From the NCBI GenBank assembly GCA_963777725.1, contig CAVZRR010000014.1, positions 1 to 64,000 of the forward strand: DNA of 64,000 bases, given 5' to 3'. Source of the DNA: RPQJ01 sp963777725 (GTDB lineage: Bacteria; Pseudomonadota; Gammaproteobacteria; Steroidobacterales; Steroidobacteraceae). The translations under genes and the position numbers were made by a program. Below the pieces are notes generated by a model. It searched no databases, was not told where the DNA came from, and saw only the letters and a list, made by a program, of their open reading frames with translations. Below, one piece after another: positions 1 to 8,602 of this stretch (position 1 is the stretch's first letter; each line of letters starts with the position of its first letter).

Positions 1-85
1 TTCCTGCCACGGGCGGCGCGACCGCGGTCCGCGAACCCTTGAAACAACCCAGTCAACGGCGGCGGTGGCTGCCGCATCAATATCG

Positions 86-1465
86 TTAGTAGGTGACGTT
101 CCCACCCCAGTCGATGTTGCCGGCGGTGCCGGTAAATGTCCCCTTTGCCCGATTGTTGCCGTAGAAGTTCCCGACACTGCGGAACGCAATACCCGGACCG
201 ATATTGCCGTCCAGGATGTTGCCAGTGCCCTGGACCTCGAAGTACCCACCCTTGGCGAAGTTACGCGACACGATGTTGCGGTTGCCCTCGATGATGATCC
301 AGTCATCGACGAAGCCGTTCCCCTCCAGAAGGGTGTCGTCCCCAGTGACAGCGATCGCGGGCGCGCCGCTGGTGTTGACGTTGAAGACGCAGTCTCTGAC
401 CTGGGACGATCCCTTCAGGCTCAGGCAACTCGTTTCGGAGCATGCGAAAGCTGCGTCCATTACGCGACTTCCTTGGCCGGCAGCGAGCGACGTCTCGTAA
501 GTGGAACTGTAGGAGCCGCCGGAGGCGTGAACAATCCGATTGCCGAGCAGTACGCCTCCTCCCGTGCGAATGTTCTCCAGACTGACGGTACTGCCCGCCA
601 CGGAAGCTTGCACTGCGACGTGGACTCCCCTCAGGGAACCGTTTCGCAGCGTGACCGTGGAAGGCGTGTCAATCCACAGGACTGGATCGTAGTTTGGATA
701 GGAATCTCCCCGATCGATGGTGAACCCCTGCAGGTCGAGAGTTACACCGCTGCTGGTGACATGAACCGCGCCGCCGCAGGCGGCGTTCGGCTCGTCGACG
801 GTGCCATGTGGTGAGAGCCACCACGTTCGATCGAGCGTGTAGTATCCCGGCGTATCGATGCTGCAGTTCTCACGCACACTGAGATCGAGGATGAACGTCT
901 CGGGGCCCGTGTCCTCGGACGTATAAACAGTCAGTGTTGCGGGGTTGCCGCCGGACAACTCCTTTGAGTCCAAGCTTGCCTTGATTGGCTCGACCGTAGT
1001 CAGCATGAAGCCCGCATCGGGAACTGCACCTGCGGCCCATCGCTGGACGACGCTTGTCACGTCAATTTCGACACGATTCGGCGCACCCGTCAGTTCGACA
1101 TTCGCGACTTGGGTGGCCTCCGTTGGCGGTTGCCGCGCCCACGTGACCGTGCTCTCGTTCCACGAGGAAGCGATCGGATAGACGGTCAGTGTCCCTGCAG
1201 ATCCGAGGCTGCGGACGAATAAAACTAGATTCGCCTGGTTTACTGTCTTACCGGCGATCGTTGCTGCATCGAAGCGGACCAGGCTGAATTTCGGCCCGTA
1301 GTTGTGGACGGTCAGGGCCGTCGATATTCCGAAGTTCGTATTCGGGGCGTTGCCGTTGATCCATGCGTCGTCAGTCAGTGGCAGAACGAGTTCTTCAGCG
1401 TGGACGCTCAAGCCGAGGCCAGACAGGACAGCGACAAGAGTCAGCACGATAAGTCGCACGTTCAT
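86..1465 (-). CDS. Secreted DNRLRE-domain / parallel beta-helix protein
   Basis: A 459-residue exported protein. The start at 1465 is chosen because a GGGGAGA ribosome-binding site lies just upstream and a signal peptide follows directly (MNVRLIVLTLVAVLSGLG, cleavage near HAEE). The next ~180 residues resemble a DNRLRE domain: 'DDAWINGN..NTNFG', then 'SLVRFD', then 'SSWNESTVTWARQP' and an 'IDVTSVVQRW' strand, the usual pattern of this surface-protein module. The C-terminal half is rich in short repeats such as 'VTLDLQGFTID' and 'NIDWGGN', typical of right-handed parallel beta-helices of the pectate-lyase type. The role may be polysaccharide binding or cleavage in the envelope, which would fit the nearby exopolysaccharide locus, but no catalytic residues were recognised. 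It is divergent from the gene at 1671 across a 205-base gap that probably carries both promoters. Confidence 0.75.
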   Translation of the reverse strand: MNVRLIVLTLVAVLSGLGLSVHAEELVLPLTDDAWINGNAPNTNFGISTALTVHNYGPKFSLVRFDAATIAGKTVNQANLVLFVRSLGSAGTLTVYPIASSWNESTVTWARQPPTEATQVANVELTGAPNRVEIDVTSVVQRWAAGAVPDAGFMLTTVEPIKASLDSKELSGGNPATLTVYTSEDTGPETFILDLSVRENCSIDTPGYYTLDRTWWLSPHGTVDEPNAACGGAVHVTSSGVTLDLQGFTIDRGDSYPNYDPVLWIDTPSTVTLRNGSLRGVHVAVQASVAGSTVSLENIRTGGGVLLGNRIVHASGGSYSSTYETSLAAGQGSRVMDAAFACSETSCLSLKGSSQVRDCVFNVNTSGAPAIAVTGDDTLLEGNGFVDDWIIIEGNRNIVSRNFAKGGYFEVQGTGNILDGNIGPGIAFRSVGNFYGNNRAKGTFTGTAGNIDWGGNVTY

Positions 1466-1670
1466 GGCGCGTCTCCCCAGCAGAATGGGACTGATCAAAT
1501 TATCCGGCCGCGGACCCCCGTGAACCATCCGTGATGAGTGCGATTCGGCAGGTATCTATTGCAATCATTCCGAATTGCACGTCCGTCGCATCGGACCAGA
1601 CTGATATCGGCGCTCGTGTTCCTTGCGAAGCGCAAGTTCTCGATTCAACGGATGCAGCGGTGAGACGATC

Positions 1671-2537
1671 ATGAAAACTGGAGCATTATTGATTACGGCG
1701 GCAGCGGTGTTTGCACCGATGCTATGCGGTGCAAGCTTTGCTGCCGGCGCATCTTCCGGACAAGGCTTGGTCGTTGATGACGGTATCGAGGTCCAGGCGC
1801 AGGTCGATGGCCGGGATCACCTGATCCTCAAGGGCAGTACGGCCCAATGGCATCATCTGGATTTCGCTGCTGTCGGCCGTGAGAACGGTGGCAATGCGCC
1901 GACGTTGATCGGTGGGATGATCCAGGCGGCGGATACATCGACCTTCTGGCTGCCGACCTGGCCGTCACCACCCCCCGCCGAGATCCGGTTCGAAACGCTA
2001 TCTTCGGTTCTCCAGGGGCTGCAGCCACCGATACCCGCCGATGGGGCACGTTGGCAGGTGCAGAAGGTCTTCGGGCGGGGCGATGTCACCATTGTCGAGC
2101 AACCTACGCCGGCCAATGCGTACTCCTTGATCGTGGAGTTCGACGACAATCGGTTCGGAGGCTCAGCGTTCTATGGAATCGTGCTGTCGCCAGCGGCACG
2201 CGAGGTTCGAATTGATGTCAAGCCTTATGTGTCTGGCGTCGGCATCGACCTCAGGTCGACAGGGAACGTGCGCGTTGCAGTTCTGGGTGACGGTGTGTTC
2301 GACGCGCTGCAGGTGGATCCGGCATCGGCCCGATTCGGTCCGGGTGGGGCGCTCCCGGTTCGTTATGAATCGCTGGATTACAACCGCGATGGCTACACCG
2401 ACCGTGGATTCCTGTTTCACATCAGTGAGGTCGGCTTCATCTGCGGCGATCAGCGGGTGACTCTTGCAGCCGGGGCCTACGATGGCGAAGCGCTTGCTGG
2501 GAGCGACGTTGTCCACGGGTACAACTGTCGCGAATAG
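1671..2537 (+). CDS. Secreted protein of unknown function
   Basis: A 288-residue protein with a clear signal peptide (MKTGALLITAAAVFAPMLCG, cleavage around SFAAG). I take the ATG at 1671 because the signal peptide begins there; in-frame starts further upstream would add a hydrophilic tail. The mature part contains an acidic 'YNRDGYTDRGF' stretch resembling a calcium-binding or thrombospondin type 3-like loop, and two cysteines near the C-terminus (FICGDQ and GYNCRE) that could form a disulfide. I do not recognise the family. It converges on the VanZ-like gene with a 34-base gap. Confidence 0.6.
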   Translation: MKTGALLITAAAVFAPMLCGASFAAGASSGQGLVVDDGIEVQAQVDGRDHLILKGSTAQWHHLDFAAVGRENGGNAPTLIGGMIQAADTSTFWLPTWPSPPPAEIRFETLSSVLQGLQPPIPADGARWQVQKVFGRGDVTIVEQPTPANAYSLIVEFDDNRFGGSAFYGIVLSPAAREVRIDVKPYVSGVGIDLRSTGNVRVAVLGDGVFDALQVDPASARFGPGGALPVRYESLDYNRDGYTDRGFLFHISEVGFICGDQRVTLAAGAYDGEALAGSDVVHGYNCRE

Positions 2538-2571
2538 GCGCACTGCGGCGCGCCTGATATTGCGGCGACGG

Positions 2572-3552
2572 CTACTCGAGCCAGATGCGCGTCACGTAGA
2601 AATCCGTGGCGCGATTTCCTGCGTGCGCAGTCAGGCTCAGGGAATGGATCATTGCCGGATCGAGACTCGCAGAGCTGCCGGCTGACGTGATCTCCTGCAA
2701 CTTGATCTGGTGGATCTTTCGAGACCGCGGCTCGACCTCGATTGATCCGACGTAGCCAGCCTTCCGGTCGGCACGGTGAATCCGATCGCGGACCCGTATC
2801 CGCATCACCAGGGGATCTGCGCTGGTATTCACCAGCTCCAGAGCGAGATGATCGAAGCCGCGCCAGTCGGGATAAGGCTCCCACAGGACCAGCGCCCAGC
2901 CGCCACTACCGACGATGCGGGCGTGAAGACCAACGCCATCGGGCTCCTGCTTCGTGTCGACGGCCGGCAATCCCGTCCTTTCGACGGTGATCGCGTCATA
3001 GGCGCTGACGAAATAGGTGCTTAGCGCGGAGCTGAAATCCACCAGCACCGGGAAGTTGCGCGCGCGTTGAAGGTACGCGCCGCCGGTAATCAACACCGGC
3101 GTCATGACGATCAGCGTACTGAGGACGCCAATCAACAGACCCGCGCGCCGGATCCGGCCCTGCGCTGGTAATGCGCGCACTCTTGGGTCGTACACGGCCA
3201 TGAAGCCCGCGGCCGCGAGGCTCCCGAGCGCGTTCCGCGCGAGATCGATCAGGGAGGCGTCGCGTCCAGTGCCCAGTTGGGTCAGTTCCACCAGAGCGCC
3301 GAGGGTCAGTGCGATGGCGATGGCAAATGCATAATCTCGCAGCACTCCTGGGCTGTCAGCCTGTGGCCTGCGAAGCAGTTCGATCAGCGCGACCGTGACG
3401 ACCGCTAGCGCGGGGGCGTGAGCGGCGTTGCCGAGCACCCACGCCCAGCGGGCGTCGCCGGGAATCCGCCCGAATAGAAGCATCGCGAGCACCGCGAGGA
3501 CGACCGCCAGCAGCAGAGGGATCGAGCGGGTCGCGGCACGGAACAGGGGCAT
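2572..3552 (-). CDS. VanZ-like membrane protein with C-terminal extracytoplasmic domain
   Basis: A 326-residue protein. The first ~160 residues contain hydrophobic segments (RSIPLLLAVVLAVLAMLLFG near the start, then HAPALAVVTVALIEL, FAIAIALTLGALVEL, and AGLLIGVLSTLIVM) with 'ELTQLGTGRDASLIDLARNALGS', which matches the VanZ pattern of an E-x-Q motif followed by a D-x3-N-x2-G helix. The remaining ~150 residues are soluble and beta-rich (GGWALVLWEPYPDWRGFDHLALELVN), perhaps a carbohydrate-binding-like fold. The ATG at 3552 is the only methionine near the first helix; no strong ribosome site is seen. VanZ proteins vary in function, from teicoplanin resistance to unknown envelope roles, so the label is structural only. 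Confidence 0.7.
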   Translation of the reverse strand: MPLFRAATRSIPLLLAVVLAVLAMLLFGRIPGDARWAWVLGNAAHAPALAVVTVALIELLRRPQADSPGVLRDYAFAIAIALTLGALVELTQLGTGRDASLIDLARNALGSLAAAGFMAVYDPRVRALPAQGRIRRAGLLIGVLSTLIVMTPVLITGGAYLQRARNFPVLVDFSSALSTYFVSAYDAITVERTGLPAVDTKQEPDGVGLHARIVGSGGWALVLWEPYPDWRGFDHLALELVNTSADPLVMRIRVRDRIHRADRKAGYVGSIEVEPRSRKIHQIKLQEITSAGSSASLDPAMIHSLSLTAHAGNRATDFYVTRIWLE

Positions 3553-3765
3553 GCAGAGATGTGGTCGAAGTACCGGGCCTGAGAGTGTTTCAAGGATGCC
3601 ATGAATTCGGATCGAACAGCCGACCGATACGCTGATCGAGCATGCATTCGCCCGAAAATGCACGAACGCGGCGCGTTTGCGTCGAACCGGATCCAGTGAC
3701 TGCGTTAGCTTCGTCCGGACCGCGCCCGATCCGGGACGCGGCACCGATATGCCAAGGAGGCAGCC

Positions 3766-4098
3766 ATGAAGAGGGAGTATCGCGCGCTCGTCCAGGCGCT
3801 CGTCGTGAGCCTGTTGCCCGCCATCGCGTCGGCGGGGCCGGTCAACGTCAATACCGCCGATGCGGCCACGCTCGCCCAGGAGCTCGACGGGATCGGCGCG
3901 GCGAAGGCGCAGGCCATCGTCGAGTACCGGCAGCAGAACGGCCCGTTTCGCTCGGCGGAGGACCTGCTCAAGGTCCAGGGCATCGGCGAGCGCGTGCTCG
4001 AGCAGAATCGCGGCAACATCCGGCTCGACAAGGCGGGATCGGCGCCGGCCGCCGGTAAGAGTGCGCCGGCCGCGAAGAAGCCCGCGGCCACGCGCTGA
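3766..4098 (+). CDS. ComEA-like helix-hairpin-helix DNA-binding protein
   Basis: A 110-residue exported protein. An AAGGAGG ribosome site precedes the ATG. A signal peptide (residues 1-23, ending IASA|GPVNVNTA) is followed by the ComEA-family helix-hairpin-helix pair: 'VNVNTADAATLAQELDGIG' and 'AKAQAIVEYRQQNGPF', then 'DLLKVQGIGERVLEQNRGNI'. The tail is Ala/Lys/Pro rich. Short proteins of this type bind double-stranded DNA in the periplasm and often act in natural transformation. No other competence gene is nearby, so a competence role is inferred from the family only. Confidence 0.85.
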   Translation: MKREYRALVQALVVSLLPAIASAGPVNVNTADAATLAQELDGIGAAKAQAIVEYRQQNGPFRSAEDLLKVQGIGERVLEQNRGNIRLDKAGSAPAAGKSAPAAKKPAATR

Positions 4099-4108
4099 GT
4101 CGAAGCTG

Positions 4109-4137
4109 CGGGGCCTGCCGTGCAACGGCGGGCCCCG
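4109..4137 (+). terminator. GC-rich hairpin after the ComEA-like gene
   Basis: A 7-bp perfect outer stem (CGGGGCC / GGCCCCG) is continued by an inner GCCG/CGGC stem around a small loop. It lies 11 bases after the ComEA-like stop codon. There is no long T-tract behind it, so it could be a weak intrinsic terminator or just a stabilising hairpin. Confidence 0.45.
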
Positions 4138-4206
4138 TTGACCGAGCCCCGGCAGGGAGGGATCCGCTACAATAATCCGGTTACCCGCGACAGGAAGGTT
4201 CAGCGC

Positions 4207-5085
4207 ATGACCAGGATCAGGACGGCCGTATTTCCCGTGGCCGGTCGGGGCACCCGTTTCCTGCCGGCCACCAAGGCCAGCCCGAAGGAAATGTTGCCGA
4301 TCGTGGACAAGCCGCTGATCCAATACGCGGCCGAAGAGGCCTTGATTGCCGGCGCCGACAAGCTGGTGTTCATCACGGGCTTCTACAAGCGCGCGATCGA
4401 GGACCACTTCGACCCCGACCACGAGCTCGAGCGGGAGCTCGAGGCCAAGGGCCGGCAGGACACGCTCACGATGCTGCGCGGCATCGTGCCGTCGTACGCG
4501 AGCTGCATCTTCATCCGCCAGCCGGCGCCGCTGGGTCTCGGCCATGCCGTGCTGTGCTCGCGTCCGGTGGTGGGCGACGAGCCGTTCTTCGTGCACCTGG
4601 CCGACGACCTGATCGACGCCGAGGAAGCCTGTCTCGCGCAGATGGCCCGCGTGTTCGAGCAGCGGCAGGGCAGCGTGCTCGGGGTGGAGACGGTCGCGCG
4701 GGAGGAGACGAACAAGTACGGCATCGTCGATTCCGACGCGATCGACGAGCGCCTCTCGCGCGTCAAGGGCATCGTCGAGAAGCCGAAGCCCGCCGACGCG
4801 CCCTCGAACCTCGCCGTGGTGGGTCGCTACATCCTGACGCCCGCCATTTACGCCAAGCTCGAGCGCCTCGGTCGCGGCGCGGGCGGCGAGATCCAGCTCA
4901 CTGATGGCATTGCCGCGCTGCTCGCGGACGAGGCGATCTACGCCTACAAGTTCGAAGGCAAGCGATTCGACTGCGGCTCGAAACTGGGCTACCTGCAGGC
5001 GACGGTCGAGTTCGCGCTCAAGCACCGCAACCTCGGTCCGAAGTTCTCCAGCTACCTCAAGAAGCTCGTCGCGGAGCGTCTGTGA
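4207..5085 (+). CDS. galU: UTP--glucose-1-phosphate uridylyltransferase
   Basis: A 292-residue cytoplasmic enzyme that makes UDP-glucose from UTP and glucose-1-phosphate, the sugar donor for most glucose- and galactose-containing surface polymers. The nucleotidyltransferase signature 'FPVAGRGTRFLPATKASPK' is at residues 8-26, followed by 'EMLPIVDKPLIQYAAEEA'. Later motifs are typical of GalU: 'GLGHAVLCS', 'VEKPKP', 'GRYILTP', 'GEIQLTDGIAAL' and 'FDCGSKLGYLQA'. The length is normal for the family. The start at 4207 follows a GGAAGG ribosome site and removes a non-conserved upstream extension. A TACAAT -10-like box sits at 4168-4173, with no good -35 at the right distance. The stop overlaps the next start (TGATG). 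It probably feeds the exopolysaccharide locus beginning at 6472. Confidence 0.95.
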   Translation: MTRIRTAVFPVAGRGTRFLPATKASPKEMLPIVDKPLIQYAAEEALIAGADKLVFITGFYKRAIEDHFDPDHELERELEAKGRQDTLTMLRGIVPSYASCIFIRQPAPLGLGHAVLCSRPVVGDEPFFVHLADDLIDAEEACLAQMARVFEQRQGSVLGVETVAREETNKYGIVDSDAIDERLSRVKGIVEKPKPADAPSNLAVVGRYILTPAIYAKLERLGRGAGGEIQLTDGIAALLADEAIYAYKFEGKRFDCGSKLGYLQATVEFALKHRNLGPKFSSYLKKLVAERL

Positions 5086-6368
5086 TGTCCAAGAGCAACC
5101 AGGAGCTGCAGGGTCGTCGCGACGCAGCGTTTGCCCGCGGACTCGGCAACCATGCTGCCCGTCTACGTCGACCGGGCGCGCAATGCCGAGATCTGGGACG
5201 TCGAGGGCCGCCGCTACATCGACTTCGCCAGCGGCATCGCGGTGCTCAACACCGGCCACCTGCATCCGAAGGTGCAGGCCGCCGTGGCTCGGCAGCTCGA
5301 GCGGTTCAGCCACACCTGCCTGATGATCACGCCCTACGAGTCGGCGGTGGAGCTCGCCGAGAAGCTCAACCGGCTCGCGCCCGGCCCGACGCCGAAGAAG
5401 GCGCATCTTCGTCACGACGGGCGCCGAGGCCGTCGAGAACACGATCAAGATTGCCCGCGCGCACACCGGCCGCAGCGGCGTCATCGCGTTTGGCGGCGGC
5501 TTCCACGGCCGGACGTTCATGGCCATGGCGCTGACCGGCAAGGTGGCCCCGTACAAGGCCGGCTTCGGGCCGTTCCCCGGCGACGTCTTCCACGCCCCGT
5601 TTCCGATTGCGTACCACGGCGTCAGCGTGCAGGACAGCCTCGACGCGATCGAGCACATCTTCAAGTACGACATCGAGCCCGCGAAAGTCGCGGCGATCAT
5701 CGTCGAGCCGGTCATGGGCGAGGGCGGCTTCTACATCGCGCCGCCGGAGTTCCTGCAGGCGTTGCGCAAGCTGTGCGACCAGCACGGCATCGTGCTCGTC
5801 ATCGACGAGATCCAGACCGGCTTCGCGCGCACGGGCAGGATGTTCGCGATCGAGCATGCCGGCGTCGAGCCCGACCTGATGACGATGGCGAAGAGCCTCG
5901 CGGGCGGCTTCCCGCTGGCGGCCGTGGTCGGCAAGGCGAACATCATGGACGCCCCCGGGCCGGGCGGGCTCGGTGGCACGTATGCGGGTTCGCCGATCGC
6001 CTGCGCCGCGGCGCTGGCCGTGCTCGAGGTCATCGCCGAAGAGAAGCTCTGCGAACGCTCGGTGCAGATCGGCCGCCTGCTCGTGGACTCGCTGCGCGAC
6101 GCGGCAAAGACGCTGCCGGCCATCGGCGAGGTGCGCGGCCTCGGTGCGATGGTCGCGATCGAGCTCGTGAAGAACGGCGATGCCCACCAGCCCGACGCGG
6201 ATCTCGCCAAGGCGCTCGTCAAGCGCGCGGCCGAGAAGGGCCTCGTGCTGTTGTCCTGCGGGCTCTACGGCAACGTGATCCGCTTCCTGGTGCCGCTCAC
6301 GGCTTCGGACGAGATCGTTCGGGAGGGGCTCGAAATCGTCTTGCGCCTGCCTGCGCGAACTGACATAA
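5085..6368 (+). CDS. gabT: Class III (4-aminobutyrate-type) aminotransferase, frame-disrupted
   Basis: A PLP-dependent aminotransferase of the GabT family, which transfers the 4-amino group of GABA or related amines to 2-oxoglutarate. Read across three frames it gives a full-length protein: 'IWDVEGRRYIDFASGIAVLNTGH', 'TGAEAVENTIK', 'FHGRTFMAMALTGK', 'VEPVMGEGGFY', 'LVIDEIQTGFARTG' and the PLP-lysine region 'MTMAKSLAGGFPL'. Indels lie near 5150 and 5400. A third near 6345 is likely, because only then does translation reach a family-like C-terminus and stop at 6366-6368; without it the reading runs on to 6472. The start ATG at 5085 overlaps the galU stop. The substrate may not be GABA; the family also covers 5-aminovalerate and putrescine-type amines. 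Confidence 0.8.
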
Positions 6369-6471
6369 TCGTCTTAAGAGTCCGGTCACGCTTTCTGTGC
6401 CGTCGATCATGGACGATGCGGCTCCGACCGCCCGGTCGGGTTTCGTCGGTGGATAGCGCCTCGAGTAGTTG

Positions 6472-7885
6472 ATGACTGAACCGGTCATATTCAAACGCAG
6501 CGTCTCGATCGCAATTCTGGCATTGGTTCGTGCGCGTTGCGCCGGCACTGGTCGCGATCGGAATGCTCTATGCACTCGCGTCCGCGTTCGGCAAGGGTTT
6601 CGGCAACCATTTCGTGATGCTGGCGGTGCTGCTGTTCATCCTCGGGCCGATCATCCAGCAGCCGCCCGGAATTGCATCGCTGCAGATCGGTCTGCACAGG
6701 TGGCCGATGGTGGTCGGCATAATGGTGCGCTGGGCGATCCTGCTGGCCCTGTTGCTCGCGATTGGCTACGTGACCAAGTTCTCGGACGCGTTCTCGCGAC
6801 GGGTGCTGCTTACGTGGGCAATACTCACGCCCGCTTCCCCTGATCGTGGTGCTGCTGGCTCTGGACTCGGCGCTGCGGCGCCTGATGCTTTCGACCAGCA
6901 ATATCCGCAGCGCGGTGTTCGCGGGCTATAACGACGTGAGCATCGCGCTTGCGCAACGACTGCGGCAGCACCCGGAAATGTGCATCGCAGTTGACGGCTT
7001 TTTCGACGACCGCAGCTCGGAGCGCCTTGGCGTGCTCGACGGCGGAGAGCGGATGCTTGGGCGATTGAGTGAACTCGCCGCCTTACGTGAATCGTCAGCG
7101 GACCGACGTCATCTTCGTCGCGCTCCCGATGCGGCATGTACAGCGGGTGCTGGACCTGCTGGACGAACTGCGCGATACGACGGCTTCGATCTACTACGTG
7201 CCGGACGTCTTCGTGATTGACCTGATCCAGTCGCGTACGGGAGATATCCTCGGCATGCCGGTGGTGGCGATGTGCGAGACGCCGTTCTCGGGCTATCGCG
7301 GCGTCGTCAAGCGCCTGATGGACCTGTGTCTGTCATCGGTCGGGCTGTTGTTGCTGCTGCCGTTCCTGGTCGTCGTGAGCATCCTGGTCAAGCTCAGTTC
7401 CCCGGGCCCGGTGATCTTCAAGCAACGACGGTACGGCCTCGACGGACGAGAGATCTACATATACAAGTTCCGGACCATGACGGTCACGGAGGACGGTGCC
7501 CAGATCCGGCAAGCTACCCGGAACGACCAGCGGGTCACCGCGGTGGGCCGTGTTCTCCGTCGTTTTTCGATCGACGAATTGCCGCAGCTCATCAACGTGA
7601 TCAAGGGCAACATGAGCCTTGTCGGTCCGCGCCCGCACGCGGTGGCCCACAACGAGGAGTACCGCAAACTGATCAAGGGCTACATGGTCCGTCACAAGGT
7701 GCTGCCAGGCATCACGGGCCTTGCGCAGATCAACGGCTGCCGCGGCGAGACGACGCAAGCTCGAAGAGATGCGCGCCCGGATCGAATACGATCTGGAGTA
7801 CCTGCGCCACTGGTCGCCGGGACTCGATCTCAAGATCCTCTTGAATACGGTCTTTCAGGTCGTGGGAGACCGCAAGGCGTATTGA
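6472..7885 (+). CDS. Undecaprenyl-phosphate glucose phosphotransferase, WcaJ/EpsB-like, frame-disrupted
   Basis: The initiating enzyme of exopolysaccharide synthesis: it moves a sugar-1-phosphate (usually glucose-1-P from UDP-glucose) onto undecaprenyl phosphate at the inner membrane. The N-terminal part has several membrane helices (AILALV; FVMLAVLLFILGPII; ILLALLLAIGYVT; LIVVLLALDSALRRL), then a nucleotide-binding-like region (IRSAVFAGYNDVSIALAQRL), then the catalytic bacterial sugar transferase domain: 'KRLMDLCLSSVGLLLLLPF', 'SPGPVIFKQRRYG', 'KFRTM', 'DELPQLINVIKGNMSLVGPRPHA', 'PGITGLAQINGCRGET'. Frame changes occur near 6535, 6840, 7070 and 7750, after which the normal C-terminus 'WSPGLDLKILLNTVFQVV' ends at 7885. 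First gene of the exopolysaccharide cluster. Confidence 0.85.
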
Positions 7886-7904
7886 AGGGCGGTATTCCGA
7901 TCCC

Positions 7905-7923
7905 GGCCATCAATTTCATGGCC
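7905..7923. promoter_or_regulatory. Inverted repeat upstream of the export gene
   Basis: GGCCAT and ATGGCC arms separated by 7 bases form a 19-base inverted repeat 62 bases before the export-protein start, in the only sizeable gap (99 bases) between the first two cluster genes. It could be an operator or a small hairpin. No promoter elements of convincing quality were found with it. Confidence 0.25.
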
Positions 7924-7984
7924 AAGCTTTGCCTTCCAGCTTCTGTGATACAGTTCCTTCCGGGCGAGAAACGGGGAAAATATT

Positions 7985-8602
7985 ATGTTACGCCATATGC
8001 TTACGCCGTCTAGCTCGACCGGTCCTACATTCCGAATCCGACCACTGCGTGCCGTGGCCTCGCTGCTGCTGGCATCCGTGCTGGCAATGGCTCCGCGTGC
8101 CGACGCACAGTCTGTCGAGGCGGACTACCGGATGCACGCCGGCGACCAGCTCGAGGTGTCCGTCTGGAAGGAGACAGACCTGCAGCGGACGGTATTGATC
8201 CGACCGGACGGCAAGTTCTCGTTCCCGCTTACTGGCGAAGTGCAGGCGGCGGGACGTACCCCGGACGACATCCGCAAGGACATTGAAGGTCGACTGAAGA
8301 AATTCATCCCTGAACCAGTGGTCACGGTGACGGTCACGGGCGTGAACGGCAATGGCGTCTACATCATCGGCCAGGTCAACAAAGCGGGCGCATACGTGAT
8401 GAACCCGAAGCTCAGTGTTCTCCAAGCGCTGAGCGTCGCCGGTGGCACGACGCCGTTCGCGAAGCTGGACAACATCATCGTGATCCGTAACGCCGGCGGC
8501 ACGCAGCGCTCGCTGCCGTTCCGGTACAACAAGGTCAGCGAAGGCAAAGACCTTGCGGAGAACATCACCCTGGAGGCCGGCGATGTCATCGTCGTACCGT
8601 AA
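7985..8602 (+). CDS. Polysaccharide export periplasmic protein, Wza/EpsE-like
   Basis: A 205-residue exported protein with the polysaccharide-export (Poly_export) domain: 'YRMHAGDQLEVSVWKETDLQRTVLIRPDGKFSFPLTGEVQAAGRT', followed by a single SLBB-like domain ('VYIIGQVNKAGAYVMNPKLSVLQALSVAGG'). It ends with 'LEAGDVIVVP', the usual terminus of short export proteins. The signal peptide ends near 'MAPRADAQS' and has no lipobox cysteine, so unlike Wza it is probably not a lipoprotein. Such short forms usually pair with a separate outer-membrane protein, and the next gene encodes a beta-barrel. The gene overlaps the barrel gene by 20 bases. Confidence 0.85.
   Translation: MLRHMLTPSSSTGPTFRIRPLRAVASLLLASVLAMAPRADAQSVEADYRMHAGDQLEVSVWKETDLQRTVLIRPDGKFSFPLTGEVQAAGRTPDDIRKDIEGRLKKFIPEPVVTVTVTGVNGNGVYIIGQVNKAGAYVMNPKLSVLQALSVAGGTTPFAKLDNIIVIRNAGGTQRSLPFRYNKVSEGKDLAENITLEAGDVIVVP

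Noticed and set aside
3553..5715. Long minus-strand open frame upstream of the VanZ-like gene
   Set aside because: It is the antisense shadow of comEA-like, galU and gabT; codon composition is Arg/His/Gln rich and no motif is present. Only the part below 3552 is real.
7919..7934. Sigma-54-like TGG...TTGC sequence upstream of the export gene
   Set aside because: GG and GC are separated by 9 and not the required 10 bases; match is otherwise weak.
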